Source of the DNA: Liquidambar formosana
Taxonomy: Eukaryota; Streptophyta; Magnoliopsida; Saxifragales; Altingiaceae
NCBI GenBank assembly: GCA_039720395.1
Contig: CM077826.1
Coordinates: 27,546,430 to 27,610,429 of the forward strand
Direction of reading: 5' to 3'
DNA length: 64,000 nucleotides
Position 1 is the stretch's first letter. Every line of letters begins with the position of its first letter. The notes beneath the pieces were generated by a model. That model saw only the letters and a program-made list of their open reading frames with translations, did no database searches and had not been told where the DNA came from. Positions 10,861-22,845 of this stretch are shown one piece after another. Both the position numbers and the translations under genes were made by a program.

Positions 10861-11422
10861 GGATTTGTATTCATTAAGAGGGTTAAACAAGCCTCTCCCA
10901 ATTAGGTTTTACATTCATCATCTTCTCAAAACCTCTCTAGAGCACTTTAACCAAAGTTTTCACATACATGCTCTAGATACCTTCAAACCGCACACCTTTC
11001 ACACCCTCGAATGATTGTGAGTCCGTTGCAATGGTGATCGAGCTTGCGAGTTCGTGATTGAAGGAATCGCTATGAAGAGGTTGGTTGCGACCAAAGCCGT
11101 GAAGATGGAGATCGATCGTGTGTGATCGTGAGAATGAAGACAACTGCATGAGTCTTTGTGGTCTGTAAGTGTGTCTTGTACTCATTGAGTTCATAATGGA
11201 TTTGCTTCAACTGGACTAGGTCCCGTGGTTTTTCCCATCTAGGGTTTTTCACGTAAAAATCTCTTGTGCAATCTTTTACTTGCTTTTATACCTGCTATGT
11301 GATTGTTTTAATTGTGATAATAGAGATTAAGTGTGTTGATAATTACAATTTGATAAGATTATACGTAATACCTATTCAACCCCCCTTCGAGGTATTGTAG
11401 GGTTAGTACTACTGGAATTTCA

Positions 11423-11730
11423 GTATTATATGTCAGTTGTACTATTTTTCTAGCTAGACTTATACGTCGATCGTATTGTTTCTTCTACACACCAAAAAAA
11501 AAATAAAAAACAAAAAACAAAAGAAAAGATAATGACAACATGAAAAAATTTGGAATCTTAAAAAAAAAAAAAAAAAAAAAACTGAGAAAAGTGAAAAGAA
11601 CTTGAGAAAAATTTAAGAAAAACTATATTATGAGAGATCAATTTCACTAAATAAAAGAAAAATTAAAAAAAAAAAAAACGAGAAGCCATGAATGATTTTA
11701 CCTCATAAAGGTCGTGTCTTTGATGGTGGA
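11423..11730 (+). repeat. Direct repeat, copy B, right part
   Basis: Resumes copy A similarity from TATTATATGTCAGTTGTACT to GAAGCCATGAATGATTTTAC. Joined to the left part it gives a continuous diverged copy of 4901-5250. A third, weaker partial copy lies at about 11948-12060 (GATAATGACGTCATGAAAAA, then GAGTCTTGCAAAAAC). Confidence 0.7.
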
Positions 11731-12685
11731 CAACAATGCCACCGAATAAACATACGAATCAAAAAGAAAAGAAAAGAAAAGAAAAAACCGAAGAAGAGAA
11801 ATTAGTGTACGTTATATATATATATATTGATATTCACGTGAAGGGAAGAGAACCAAAAAAAAAAGAAAAAAAGAACTATAGCTAAAACTCTTTGTCAAAA
11901 AGAATAATGTGAAAACTTTCCACGTTCTTTTCAAACTCTGTGTGAACCCAAAAAAAAAAAAAAAAATGTAGATAATGACGTCATGAAAAATGTGGAGTCT
12001 TGCAAAAACTTAGAAGAATTGAGAAAAATGTCTTAAGAAAAAACTGTGAAAAGAAGACTCACAAGTTGAACTGAAAAACAATTAAGACCATCGAATAACA
12101 GATAAATAACAAAAATAAAAACAAAACAAAGTGAAAGTGAAATCAAGGGAAATTATTGGTAGTTTTTTTATTATTTAAAAGAGAGAGAAATCCATAGATC
12201 TTTATTGAAGCTTCGTGGTGGTTCACAAAGTACGGCTGAGAAAAAAAGAAATGATAGGTGGTTGTTCACTATAGTGGCTATAAATGAGAGGGGCAAATAA
12301 AAACACAACATTTATGCAATTAATAAGACATTCTTATATTGAGCCGTACAAAAGACCCTTCCTTGGTTTGTTTTTGTGTTTTTTTTGTATTATTATTATT
12401 AATATTCAACCGTTTTCCTATTAAAAAAATAAAATAAAAATCCCACTTTGTTGCTCAATGCATATTTTGAAGAACAATTAATCTATCAAAGTTTAAATTT
12501 ATCTACCAATAAATAAACAAATACAGAGTTTGAAACCAACTTGAACCAGCATGTATATACATACCAAATAAAAAACTACTTTGGTCCTTATTCTTTTCCA
12601 GATATGTGGAGTTGTTCTTTTACGATTTTTTTTTCTTCATGCACTACATTTACAAATATATACACTTTTTATGCTTAGTTTTGAT
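11731..12685. other. Intergenic AT-rich sequence
   Basis: Poly-A tracts, a short (TA)n near 11817 and a third partial copy of the upstream direct repeat near 11948-12060. No gene seen. Confidence 0.6.
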
Positions 12686-12690
12686 AGATG

Positions 12691-13288
12691 TGTTGGAAAT
12701 GATTTAAATTATTTTATTTTATGGATAAAATCAAGTTATGGATAAGATTGTGGATAAGATCAAATCATGGATAAGATTATGGATAAGATCAAATCATTTT
12801 GGATAAGATCAAATCTTCTTGGATAGATTAGAATCTTTATAATTATGATAAGGATAAGATCAAATCTTTTTGGATAGGATAGAATCTTTGTAATTATGAC
12901 AAAGATTCTTTGCTTCTACAACAAGCCACCTATCCCCTATATAAAGGGTAGCTGTGGTAGTGTTAGTGAACTTAACTGGAAGTTGTCATTCTCTGACTTC
13001 CTTACTACATAATATACATATGTTATTTTATTTTAAATTTTATTGGGCATCTTGACAAGAGGTTGAAAGTATTTAGTTCCTGCCGATTAGTGCAAAATCG
13101 AAGAGGAACAGAATCGAGTCCGAGCTAAGTTGAATCCCGGAGATAGAGTTGCCATAATCCTTTGCACGAGTGGGAGGCTCCAACTATCTTCAAGAAGCGT
13201 TGTCGCGCCTCTTAGCTGGATTGGGTTAACTCTATTTTGTGCAAGGTAACTCGTATTATTTTATTATTTTGCAAATAATATTCCAACA
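12691..13288 (+). repeat. Copia 5' LTR
   Basis: 598 bp. U3 holds an array of GGATAAGATCAAATC-type units (about 12720-12880). TATA box CTATATAAAG lies at 12937-12946. R/U5 ends GCAAATAATATTCCAACA. Confidence 0.95.
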
Positions 13289-13298
13289 ATTTGAAGAT

Positions 13299-13973
13299 AT
13301 GTCTACTCCTATGGCTTCTGTTACTCCACTCGGACTTGTATCACATGAAAATATTCGGTTTGATGGGAAGAATTTCCATCGTTGGGAACAAAAGATGGAA
13401 TTCTTGCTCAAACAACTTAAGATTGCCTATGTTTTAACTGAACTTTGTCCAACCATACCATTGAGCCCAGGAGCAACTGATGCAGATATTGCTCAAGTAA
13501 CATCTGAAATTCAGAAATGGATTGATGATGATTATCTTTGTCGTCATAATATTTTGAACTTTCTTACTGATCAATTGTATGACCAGTATTCAATTAAAAC
13601 AAAAAATGCCAAGGATCTTTGGGAATCTTTAAAAATTGTTTATACTGCTGAACAATTTGGAATTAAAAAGTTTCAGGTGAGCAATTATGTTGAGTTCAAA
13701 ATGAGTGATGAAAAATTAATCATCGATCAAGTTCAAGAATTGCAGAAGATTGCAGACTCGATCACTGCTGCTGGGATGACACTGGATGAGAATTTTGATG
13801 TCAGTGTTATAATCTCAAAGCTGCCTCCAGCTTGGAAGGACTATCAAACTAAGCTGATGCATAAGAAGGAAGACCTGCCTCTAGACATGCTCATGCATCA
13901 CCTGAGAATTGAAGAAGAGTTTCGTAATCGCAACAAGAAAGATGAACCTGTTGCTAAAGCTCATGCTCTCTAG
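13299..13973 (+). pseudogene. gag: Copia gag (capsid part), cut by frameshift
   Basis: Starts at the first ATG after the LTR (MSTPMASVTPLG). FDGKNFHRWEQKMEFLL and the following 200 residues match the UBN2-type capsid domain of copia Gag, the structural protein that packages element RNA. The frame ends at TAG 13971-13973. In the -1 frame from 13973 the protein continues into the zinc knuckle CYSCGKPGHIAKYC (14078-14119), so a 1-nt deletion near 13972 probably caused the break. Confidence 0.88.
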
Positions 13974-14460
13974 GCGAAGCACAAGTCGAGAAATGGCCAT
14001 CAAAGTGTGAATTCAAGAAGCGAGGCAAGCCCAACAACAAAAAGGAGTCTGAGAAGGACAAGAACATCAAAAGGGTGTGCTACAGTTGCGGGAAACCAGG
14101 ACACATAGCTAAATATTGTCGCTATAAGAAAGATGGCAAAGACAACAAAGGCAAAAGAGACGAAAAAGGATGACATGCTTGTTGCTGTCGTGATTAAACT
14201 TAATATGGTCGATGGAGATGCTGAATGGTGGATTGATACTGGTGCCACCCGTCATGTCTGTAGTGACAAAAACATGTTCAGTACCTACAAACTAGTAGGG
14301 GTTGATATGAACATGTACATGGGAAATTCCTCCTCGTCCAAAGTTGTGGGAATGGGTTCACCTCTGGGAAGACTGTTCTTCTTAGGGAAGTCCTGCATGT
14401 CCCCAACATCAGGAGGAATCTCGTCTCTAGTGCTTTACTTAGCAAGCACGGCTTTAAAAT
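13973..14460 (+). pseudogene. Copia gag zinc knuckle and aspartic protease, frameshifted
   Basis: The zinc knuckle (CX2CX4HX4C, 14078-14119) is read in the second frame and runs to a TGA near 14171. The protease, with active-site motif WWIDTGATRHVC (about 14228-14263), is read in the gag frame from about 14133. A further shift near 14355-14370 is needed to reach KTVLLREVLHVPNIRRNLVS, the normal end of the protease region. The protease would cleave the polyprotein; it cannot be made as one chain here. Confidence 0.82.
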
Positions 14461-17170
14461 GACTTTTGAATCAGACAAATTTATCCTGACTAAAAATGGT
14501 GTCTTTGTTAGGAAAGGCTATGCTGTATATGAAATGTTTAAAATTAATATAGATAATAATAAATCTATTTCTGTTTATATTGTGGATTCTTTTGATGTTT
14601 GGCATGGCAGGCTTGGGCATATCAACTTTAATGCGATCAAGTCAATGACCAAGTTGGGTCTCATTCCTAATCTCAAAGATGATCTTGTTGAAAAATGTGT
14701 TGCATGTAGTAAGTGCAAAATCACCAAGACATCATTCAAAGGAGTTGAAAGGTCATCAAATGTTTTGGATTTGGTGCACAGCGACATTTGCCAGATGACT
14801 GGTGTTCAAGCTAGATGAGGAAAGCGTTATTTTATTACATTCATTGATGATGCTTCTCGATATGCATATGTTTTCTTACTCCGAACCAAAGATGAAGCTT
14901 TTAGCTGTCTGAAGAACTATAAAGCTGAGGTCGAGAATCTTCACGGTACGAAAATCAAAGCCTTCTGGTCAGGTTGGGGTGGAGAATACTTTGATTTTGA
15001 TTTGATTAAATTCTGTGAAGTCAATGGAATTTGTCATAAAACTTCCGCTCTAGATACTCCTGAGCAAAATGGAGTTGCTGAAAGAAAAAATCGAACTCTC
15101 ACAGAAATGGCCAATACTATGCTTGTAAGTTCTGGAACTCCTTTTAATCTTTGGGGAGAAGCATTGCTTGCAGCTTGTCATATTTTGAATCGTGTTCCAC
15201 AAAGAAAGATGAACGTGACACCATATGAGATATGGAAAGGTAGAAAGCCGAATCTTGCATACTTAAAAGTATGGGGTTGCTTAACTCATGTCAAATTACC
15301 AAATTTTCATTGCTCAAAGGTGGGACCTCGAGGAACAGATTGTGTTCTTATTGGTTATTCAATGACTAGTAAGGCTTACAGGTTTTTAAACTTGGAAACT
15401 CCAGCACCTCATTCAGTTGTAGAATCGATCAATGCAGATTTCTTTGAACATATCTTTCCATTCAAAGATAACTCCAAATTAGTGGGGGCTGAAACTCAGT
15501 CGACAATGAAAAGGAAGGAACCTGATACTGCAGAATCGGCTGAATTGCGACGTAGCAAAAGAGGTAAAATTCCTAAAGATTTTGGTTCTGACTTTTATCT
15601 TGAACAAATTACTTGTTTAATTGAAAATGATCCATCTACCTATAAAGAAGCTATGTCATCTCATGATTCTATCTTTTGGAAAGAAGCAATTGATGATGAA
15701 ATTCATTCAATAATGTCCAATAATACATGGATATTAGTTGATTTACCACCTGGTTGCAAACCTATTGGTTGCAAGTGGATTTTCAAGAAGAAACTGAGAC
15801 CAGATGGATCGATTGACAAGTATAAAGCAAGGTTAGTAGCAAAGGGGTTCAAACAACATCAAGGATTTGACTATTTTGACACTTATGCTCCTGTTGCAAG
15901 AATCACAACCATCAGGCTGATGATAGCTTTGGCTGTTTTAAACAATCTAATCATTCATCAAATGGATGTCAAGACTGCATTCCTAAATGGAGAACTGGAA
16001 GAAGAAATTTACATGGAGCAGCCAGAAGGTCTTATTCTGCCTGGGAATGAGAAGAAAGTTTGCAAATTAGTCAAGTCTTTATATGGGCTGAAATAAGCAC
16101 CAAAACAGTGGCATGAGAAATATAGGAGAACACTTCTTGAGAATGGTTATCAAATAAATGGGGCAGATGTATGCGTATATAGCAAATTTGATGGCAATTC
16201 TGGAGTAATTATATGTCTCTATGTGGATGACATGTTAATTTTTGGCACAAATCTTCAGTGTGTCGATGAAACAAAGAAGTTCTTGTCATCAAAATTTGAT
16301 ATGAAGGATCTTGGAGAAGCTGATGTCATTTTCAGAATCAAAATACTCAGAACTGATAGTGGAATTGCGTTCTCACAATCAAATTATGTTGAGAAAATCT
16401 TAAGGAGATTTAATTATTTTGATTGTTCTCCAACATCGACTCCTTATGATTCTAGCATCAAGTTAAAAAAGAATGAAGGTAAGTGTGTATCTCAGCTAAA
16501 GTATTCTCAGATTATTGGTAGTCATATGTATGCAATGCACTGCTTAAGGCCAGATATAGCCTACGCAATAGGAAAACTGAGTAGATACACGAGCAATCCT
16601 GGTAAAGAGCACTGGACTGCATTGAGCAGAGTTTTGAGATATTTGAAAGGCACAATGCATTATGGGTTACATTATGGGAGGTTCCCTGCTGTGCTTGAAG
16701 GGTATAGTGATGCAACATGGAATTCATCTTTAGATGGTGGGACATCCGTAACTAGATGGATTTTCACTTTGGCAGGAGAAGCTATTTTATGGAAATCCAA
16801 GAAACAAACGTGTATAGCTCATTCTACTATGGAATTTGAGTTTATGGCACTCTCATCTGCGGGAGAGGAAGCTGAATGGCTGAGGAATTTATTGGTAGAC
16901 GTACCAATATGGAATAAGCCAGTGCCAGCAATTACCATATGTTGTGATAATCAAGCTGCTATGCTTAAAGCGTATAGTGAGATCTATAATGGGAAATCCA
17001 GACCTATTCGTCTGAGGCATAGTCATATAAGAGGACTGATCTCTGATGGAAGTATGGCTATACAATATGTGAAGTCCAAGGAGAATTTGGCTGATTCTTT
17101 AACCAAGGGCCTTGGAAGAGATTTGATCTCAATTTCATCGAGGCGAATGGGACTGAAAGCCTGTAATTAA
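14365..17170 (+). pseudogene. pol: Copia pol: integrase, reverse transcriptase, RNase H
   Basis: One frame from about 14365 to TAA 17168-17170 with stops at 14816-14818 (TGA) and 16094-16096 (TAA, where LKQAPKQW is expected, so CAA to TAA). In order: pre-integrase WHGRLGHIN with CX2C at CVACSKC; integrase core with VHSD and later PEQNGVAERKN. The second catalytic Asp is lost, because the usual SDRGGEY reads SGWGGEY near 14970. Reverse transcriptase has WIFKKKLRPDGS, QMDVKTAFLNGELEE and the catalytic YVDDML (about 16220). RNase H has GYSDATW, STMEFEFMAL and CDNQAAM. Integration and full-length translation should both fail. Confidence 0.93.
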
Positions 17171-17758
17171 GTTGTACTTAGTGGAACCCAACCTGATGAG
17201 ATTTCTTAGGTTCAATGGGAAAAACAAGCTAAGAAACAACTATTGTGCATGCACTAAAATTTAATGAAATTAAGTCCATTCATATGATGAGTTAGTGCAA
17301 TTCCTACAATTGATTTACTTGCAGATGAGTCCTGTGTTTTGTGTGAGGTTAAGAGTTTAATTTCTCTTAATAAGTCTATATATCATATTGATAGGAGTGT
17401 TACAGGATGCACTCTTGATAGACTTATCTTTCTGAGTGTCGAAGCTAGTCACTTCACAAGAGATAACAGGTTGTCTTTGGATCACTCAGTAAAATGGGAT
17501 TCGGCACAGACTCAAAAGGTGCCAACTTCAGAAGTACAATAACCTCTGAAAGGAGTATGTGTATAACATGTCTAATTTATCAACATAGGTCCTTATGTTC
17601 AAAGCACGTCCACTTAAGTTCTCTGATAAACTTTGATGTGTTTATACTAAGTGGAGGTTCAAGTCCTGAAGACACCTTCATTTATGCACATGACTTTCCT
17701 AGATGCCCATTATTATTATTTTTCATATTGAGTTTATTAATTTAAATCAAGTGGGGGA
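17171..17758 (+). other. Copia 3' untranslated region with polypurine tract
   Basis: No coding potential. The polypurine tract AAGTGGGGGA is at 17749-17758, one base before the 3' LTR, and would prime plus-strand DNA synthesis. Confidence 0.75.
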
Positions 17759-17759
17759 T

Positions 17760-18377
17760 TGTTGGAAATGATTTAAATTATTTTATTTTATGGATAAGAT
17801 CAAGTTATGGATAAGATTGTGGATAAGATCAAATCATGGATAAGATTATGGATAAGATCAAATCCTTTTGGATAAGATCAAATCTTCTTGGATAGATTAG
17901 AATCTTTATAATTATGATAAGGATAAGATCAAATCTTTTTGGATAAAATCAAATCTTTTTGGATAGCATAGAATCTTTGTAATTATGACAAAGATTCTTT
18001 GCTTCTACAACAAGCCACCTATCCCCTATATAAAGGGTAACTGTGGTACTGTTAGTGAACTTAACTGGAAGTTGTCATTCTCTGACTTCCTTACTACATA
18101 ATATACATATGTTATTTTATTTTAAGTTTTATTGGGCATCTTGACAAGAGGTTGAAAGTACTTAGTTCCTGCCGATTAGTGCAAAATCGAAGAGGAACAG
18201 GATCGAGTCTGAGCTAAGTTGAATCCCGAAGATAGAGTTGCCATAATCCCTTGCACGAGTGGGAGGCTCCAACTATCTTCAAGAAGCGTTGTTGCGCCTC
18301 TTAGCTGGATTGGGTTAACTCTATTTTGTGCAAGGTAACTCGTATTATTTTATTATTTTGCAAATAATATTCCAACA
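17760..18377 (+). repeat. Copia 3' LTR
   Basis: 618 bp; TATA box CTATATAAAG at 18026-18035. Longer than the 5' LTR by one extra 20-bp unit (GGATAAAATCAAATCTTTTT) in the U3 array near 17941. Confidence 0.95.
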
Positions 18378-18382
18378 AGATG

Positions 18383-20337
18383 ATTATGGTACATTTTTTA
18401 TATATTTATATTGATTTTTCATGCATTGATGCTAATGATTTAAAAATTAAAATATGACAAGATTTTATGTTAATGTTTTTTTACATATAATTTTTTTTTT
18501 CATTTTTTGAAAAAATTCTCTCACAAAAAACCCACGTGCAACGCATCTGTGCTATCACTAGTATATATATTTCCACTACTCTTAGTGGCCATTTTTTTTT
18601 CCCTTATTTTTGGTGGGAGCCCTTGGGTGACTGCCTAAGTTTTTTATTTTTTTGGTGCAATGGGAAGGATTCAAACCTCTAACTTATCATATTTCTACCT
18701 TTACTCCATCTTTCCTCACTACTTAGGCTAGCCCTAGTGACTTTAGGCAATTACCTAAATTGCTTAGTGATCGAACCAACCCTACCATATCATATGCCAC
18801 ACTAATGTGGATAGGAATTTAATTTGAATCCAATCAAGAAAGGTGGCATGAGTTTGCCTTTTAATTGAAATGTTTTCAAAGATGTATGTATAATTTGATA
18901 TCTCCTGCATAACACTTGCGTTTTCATAACAAAAATCTGAATTTCTTCGAGAAAGTCCTGTGACAATTAATGAAACATGTATTATACTTCTTTGATTCTT
19001 TCATAGGAGGAACCCCATACCAATTCTAACCATAAGTGCAATTAAAATGTGAGGATTCAAGACTGCCTACATTATGGCAGCATACTGTCTGATTCATTAC
19101 TCGCTTATTGTTCATAGCTTTAAGGCTATTTATGAATTTCAAAAATTGGATCAGACTAGGTCTAGCTCATAACTGTAATCTGGTTTTTAAATAAAGAAAT
19201 TTATAGTTGGTTTGTGTTTCCGCCTAAAAATGACATTTCAAGGGGCAGGGATGTAATTGACATAGAAATGCCACGTATGTGATTTGTGCCATGTAGGATT
19301 GGTTTGCAGAAGAGTAAAACAAACTGCAAAGAAGGAGGAGTATGTGCATCTTTGACCATGTCAAAGGAGTTAAGGAAAAGATGGAGCAGTTCACTGAAGA
19401 ACTCTATCACGATTGGAGTAATGGGGGAAATGGAGTCCTACTGAGAGCACAACGGCAAGGGTGAAGCCCACTACCACCGTCAAAGTCGGAGTTGAACCAG
19501 TGGAACTGCTCATATTGGCTATGATTTGGATTGTGGAAGTTGGCCTAAGCTATTTTATAAAAAAGGGAAGACACGCACAGAGAAAGGGTTCTCACCACAA
19601 CAACTCTTTCTCAAGAAATCAAATCTAGTTCAAATTACCTTCATAGCTTTTCAGTTTTAAATTTATTTTAGCTTTTTAGCGATCTTAGTTTATGCTTTAG
19701 ATTTCAATATTGGACATTTAGCTATTTCGTACTTGGGATTTCTGTAAGTATTTCATTTTAATGAAGCACTTTTTTTTTTTTTTTTTTTTTCAAGTCCTTG
19801 ACCTAACTCTGTAAATTTTGTCTGCAAATAGACTTTAGTTTAGAACCTTAGAGAGAAGAATGCCTATCTCTCTTTCATCTCCTAATTTACATTTTAATTT
19901 TAATTACATCAATGACCAAATAGGCATTTGAGGCCGACGGCCTAGCAGGTGTTGAAGGGTCGTGGTCACACGATCTTTAGGCTTTCGAGCCTTAGCATGC
20001 CTGCGCAACTTTTTAGTGTGAATAGTTTGAAAAAAAAAACTGTATTTATGTCTTATTTTCAGAACAAAATTGAATTGTGTAGTAGGAAAAAAGATACTTA
20101 CCAAACAGTATGAAACCAAAACTGGCTAGACTTATTTCAATTGGCTAGGTTTTTAGGTTGCCAAACAGCCCCTTAGAAAGCCCAAAAACATCTAATAAGA
20201 TTCCTACATGAGTTGCAGCATTGAGAATGTTGGCGCCGCAAGGCTCATTTTTAGTTGTGGGTCACAGGTTGGACTTCAGGCGTAAGTTGGGTGGAGCTTG
20301 ATTGTTGGCATGAGATTCTCGAAGAACTTCACCACGA
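18383..20337. other. Intergenic sequence without recognisable gene
   Basis: AT-rich, with poly-T runs near 18490 and 19770. Open frames are short and without known motifs. No element boundary could be defined. Confidence 0.6.
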
Positions 20338-20340
20338 TTA

Positions 20341-20725
20341 GTGGGCGTTTGGGGCATCGTTTGAAAAGCTTCAAAAAGCCAGCCTTTTGAAGGATAAAAC
20401 TTATTTTCATTTTTTTTTTTTTTTACAAATGTTTGGTGAACCACTCAAACTGCCTTTTAGAAAAAGTCATTTACTTTAAAAGGAAGTTTAGCAAAAGCTA
20501 CCAGGTGTAGCTTTTCAAAATGACGTTTGTGAAAAGGCAAAAAGAGTGTAAGAGATAAAACTAAAAAATCTTGATGATTATCCTTTTTTTTTTACTCAAA
20601 AGGACTTTTAAAATGTATGTTTACCAAACATCCATTTTATACCAAATGCTATTTTAAAAATGATTTTTTGAAAATGCATTTTCCAAAATGCCTTTTTATT
20701 TCGAAACGGTGCCCCAAACGCATAC
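20341..20725. mobile_element. Tourist-like MITE (PIF/Harbinger type), target duplication TTA
   Basis: A 385-bp AT-rich element with imperfect terminal inverted repeats: left GTGGGCGTTTGGGGCATCGT, right (reverse complement) GTATGCGTTTGGGGCACCGT. TTA flanks both sides (20338-20340, 20726-20728), the target size of PIF/Harbinger elements. No protein. Confidence 0.75.
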
Positions 20726-20728
20726 TTA

Positions 20729-21242
20729 TCTTTGGTTAAAATCATCCTTTTAAAAATGGTGCGATTTTTAATACCAAGCAAATCAATTTTGAACCATTTC
20801 CAAGACACTCCCATACATTTCCGAAAACAATACGTTTGTTTTCATTCTAACTTATCTCAAAAGGCGTCCACAATTCCGAGTTTGGATTTGGTGCTAAGTT
20901 CCCAAAAGTTGTTGCCGTGCTAACTTTTTAGAGCTATTGGATGAGTGTTTTGATGATGGCTTGGTTTAAAACATGATGGTGATGACATTTTTGTCATTTT
21001 AGTAGCAATATTTTAATGTTTTAATTCAAGCCGTCAAAACACTCATCCAAGAGCTTGGATTAAAAGTTGGCACAGTTCCAACTTTTGCGAACCTAGTATC
21101 GATCAAATGAAATTTTTATCTCAATAATTTTTAGATAGAGGTTTGGTTTTTGTCACTTAAAATAGAGGATCCTTGTTTTTATTTTTATTTATTTATTTTT
21201 GGATATCAAGAGGTTCCGGATGGTTTGCACCAGAGTAATCCC
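20729..21242. other. Short intergenic spacer
   Basis: No gene seen. Two phrases around ACACTCATCCAA / TTGGATGAGTGTTTTGA, at about 20936 and 21040, form an inverted pair some 100 bp apart. Confidence 0.5.
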
Positions 21243-21245
21243 TTT

Positions 21246-21769
21246 GGGTGCATTTGGTTCGTGGATTGGGAACTGTGAGTCAAGGGAATGTACCATTACT
21301 TGGGAATGGGAATGTGAGATATTGAAACCCATTTCAACGTTTGGTTGGGGATATGGAAAGCAATATTCCCTCTACCATTCCCACTTTCATGTTTGGAAAA
21401 GTCAGAAAAGTGATACCCAATATAAATCAAATTCCCACAATACCCTCACAATGCCCTTGTTTAGTATAGCTAAGGAAATGAATTCATTCCACAATCCCAT
21501 CAATTAAATCAATAATTTTCATTTCACAATACCCACTGTTTTACCATTTTTTTTTCCTGCATTTTCTTTCATCATCTGAGCACAATACTCACCATCATAC
21601 CATTTTATTTTATTTTATTTTATTATGGCCACCATCATCATCATCTTCTTCTAATTTTCATTCCATAATACCCACTGTTTTGCCACTTTTTTTTTCCTCC
21701 ATTTTTTTTCATCATCTGAGCACAATACCCATCGTCATACTCATTTTTTTTTTCACAGCCACCACCACC

Positions 21770-21803
<34 letters not shown>

Positions 21804-22560
21804 TCTTCAAAGAATCTTATGTTCTTTTGTTAAGAAAAAGGAAAGGAATGAATCACAGATCTGGATGTGTGGTGTAGATCTGGGAGGAGACGAGTATGAG
21901 GATGGCGACTGAGACGAGTACTGCGTTCGCAGGAGCTGAAGGCGACGAGGACGGTGACGGCAACGGCGATAGCAATGACGACAACTCTTTTTCTTTTTGA
22001 GATCTGGTGTTTATTGTAGATCTGGGAGTGGAAGTGCTTGAGAGAGAGGGAGAGGGATGAGATCAAATCTGGAAGTGATTTTTTAGAGAAAGAGAGAAAG
22101 AAAGAGAAGAAGAGGGAAGGAGAAGGAGGAGAGGGAATGTCGTGAATGGGGGGGGCACATAGACAGAAGAAGAGGCTTCAAAGTCAGCGCGACCACTGTA
22201 ATCTCCATCGCCTGGTGAAAGGCTTCGTTCCTCTTGCTGCTGCTGTTGTGGGGTGAGATGTGGTGAGACGAGAACTAGGGTCTGATGGTGTTTTGGGGAT
22301 GAAGGGGGAGGATATAGAAGGAATAAAGATTTGTTGTGAGGAATAGAGAGGGGCACGCTTGGTATTAAATTTTTACTAAATGGGATTCCCGACTGGAGGG
22401 GAATCAAACCCACCAAAAATAAGGGAATGATTTTTGGCCAAATGGTGGGAATGTGAGGAACCGGGAATGCATGCTTTCCTAGGTTAATGCAAGCCAAATA
22501 GTGGAATCCTCTCTAGAATCCACTTTCCCATTCCTGATGCCGCCCAACCAAACAGCACCC
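21246..22560. mobile_element. Non-autonomous inverted-repeat element, possibly PIF/Harbinger
   Basis: 1.3 kb with ends GGGTGCATTTGGTTCGTGGA and (reverse complement of the right end) GGGTGCTGTTTGGTTGGGCG, then GGAATGGGAA-like sequence on both. Flanks are TTT and TTA, so a 3-bp duplication is only approximate. Inside, a block of about 90 bp around ATACCCACTGTTTT and TCATCTGAGCACAATAC is tandemly duplicated (about 21531 and 21660), followed by (CCA)n/(TCA)n. The open frames inside are low-complexity and not believed. Confidence 0.6.
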
Positions 22561-22845
22561 TTAGGCACATGCAATCCCATAGTCTCATATGCATGGGGTA
22601 ATTATAGGATTAAGTTCATAGAGGTAGCCTTAAGGGGGAGTGGTGAGAGTTAAACCTAAGACCTCTTGCTTGGTGAGAGGCCCTAGGACCACTCGGTCCA
22701 CCCCTTAAGATTAGGTATAGGATCCTTAAAGATTGAACAATTTGATTATTTAGAAGTATGTGAAGTGCTATACGAAGCACCCTTCATACAATACCTCATG
22801 TAGCACCCAACCCACATCAACAAACAAGAGATCTATTAAATAAAT
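22561..22845. other. Short intergenic spacer
   Basis: No gene seen. Contains a phrase (GACCTCTTGCTTGGTGAGAG, CCACTCGGTCCACCCCTT) of a type common in dispersed plant repeats. Confidence 0.45.

Larger units (their letters stand above)
5506..11422 (+). mobile_element. Solo-LTR-like element, TG...CA, target duplication GTATT
   Basis: It starts TGTAAAGTCC and ends GGAATTTCA. It is flanked by GTATT at 5501-5505 and 11423-11427 and splits the direct repeat copy B. Removing the inner 4.8-kb insertion leaves about 1.07 kb without coding sequence. This keeps a TATA-like TTTATAAATA (10851-10860) and a C-rich ATTCAACCCCCCTTCG near the 3' end, common in plant LTRs. Three diverged units of CCGATCAATCGGGGTTGAG occur near 5745, 10665 and 10733. 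A solo LTR is the simplest reading; its parent family is unknown. Confidence 0.72.
12691..18377 (+). mobile_element. Ty1/copia retrotransposon, complete, mutated; target duplication AGATG
   Basis: Two LTRs starting TGTTGGAAAT and ending TTCCAACA (12691-13288 and 17760-18377) enclose gag, protease, integrase, reverse transcriptase and RNase H in copia order. AGATG flanks both sides (12686-12690, 18378-18382). By eye the LTRs differ at about 12 positions plus one 20-bp indel, so the insertion is fairly recent. The coding region nevertheless has at least three frame changes and two nonsense codons. The 10 bases between the 5' LTR and the gag ATG do not contain the usual TGGTATCAGAGC primer-binding site. 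Confidence 0.95.

Noticed and set aside
22063..22497. Minus-strand open frame of 144 codons
   Set aside because: Composition is dominated by Leu/Ser/Pro and Gln runs from simple repeats, and it lies inside a non-autonomous DNA element.
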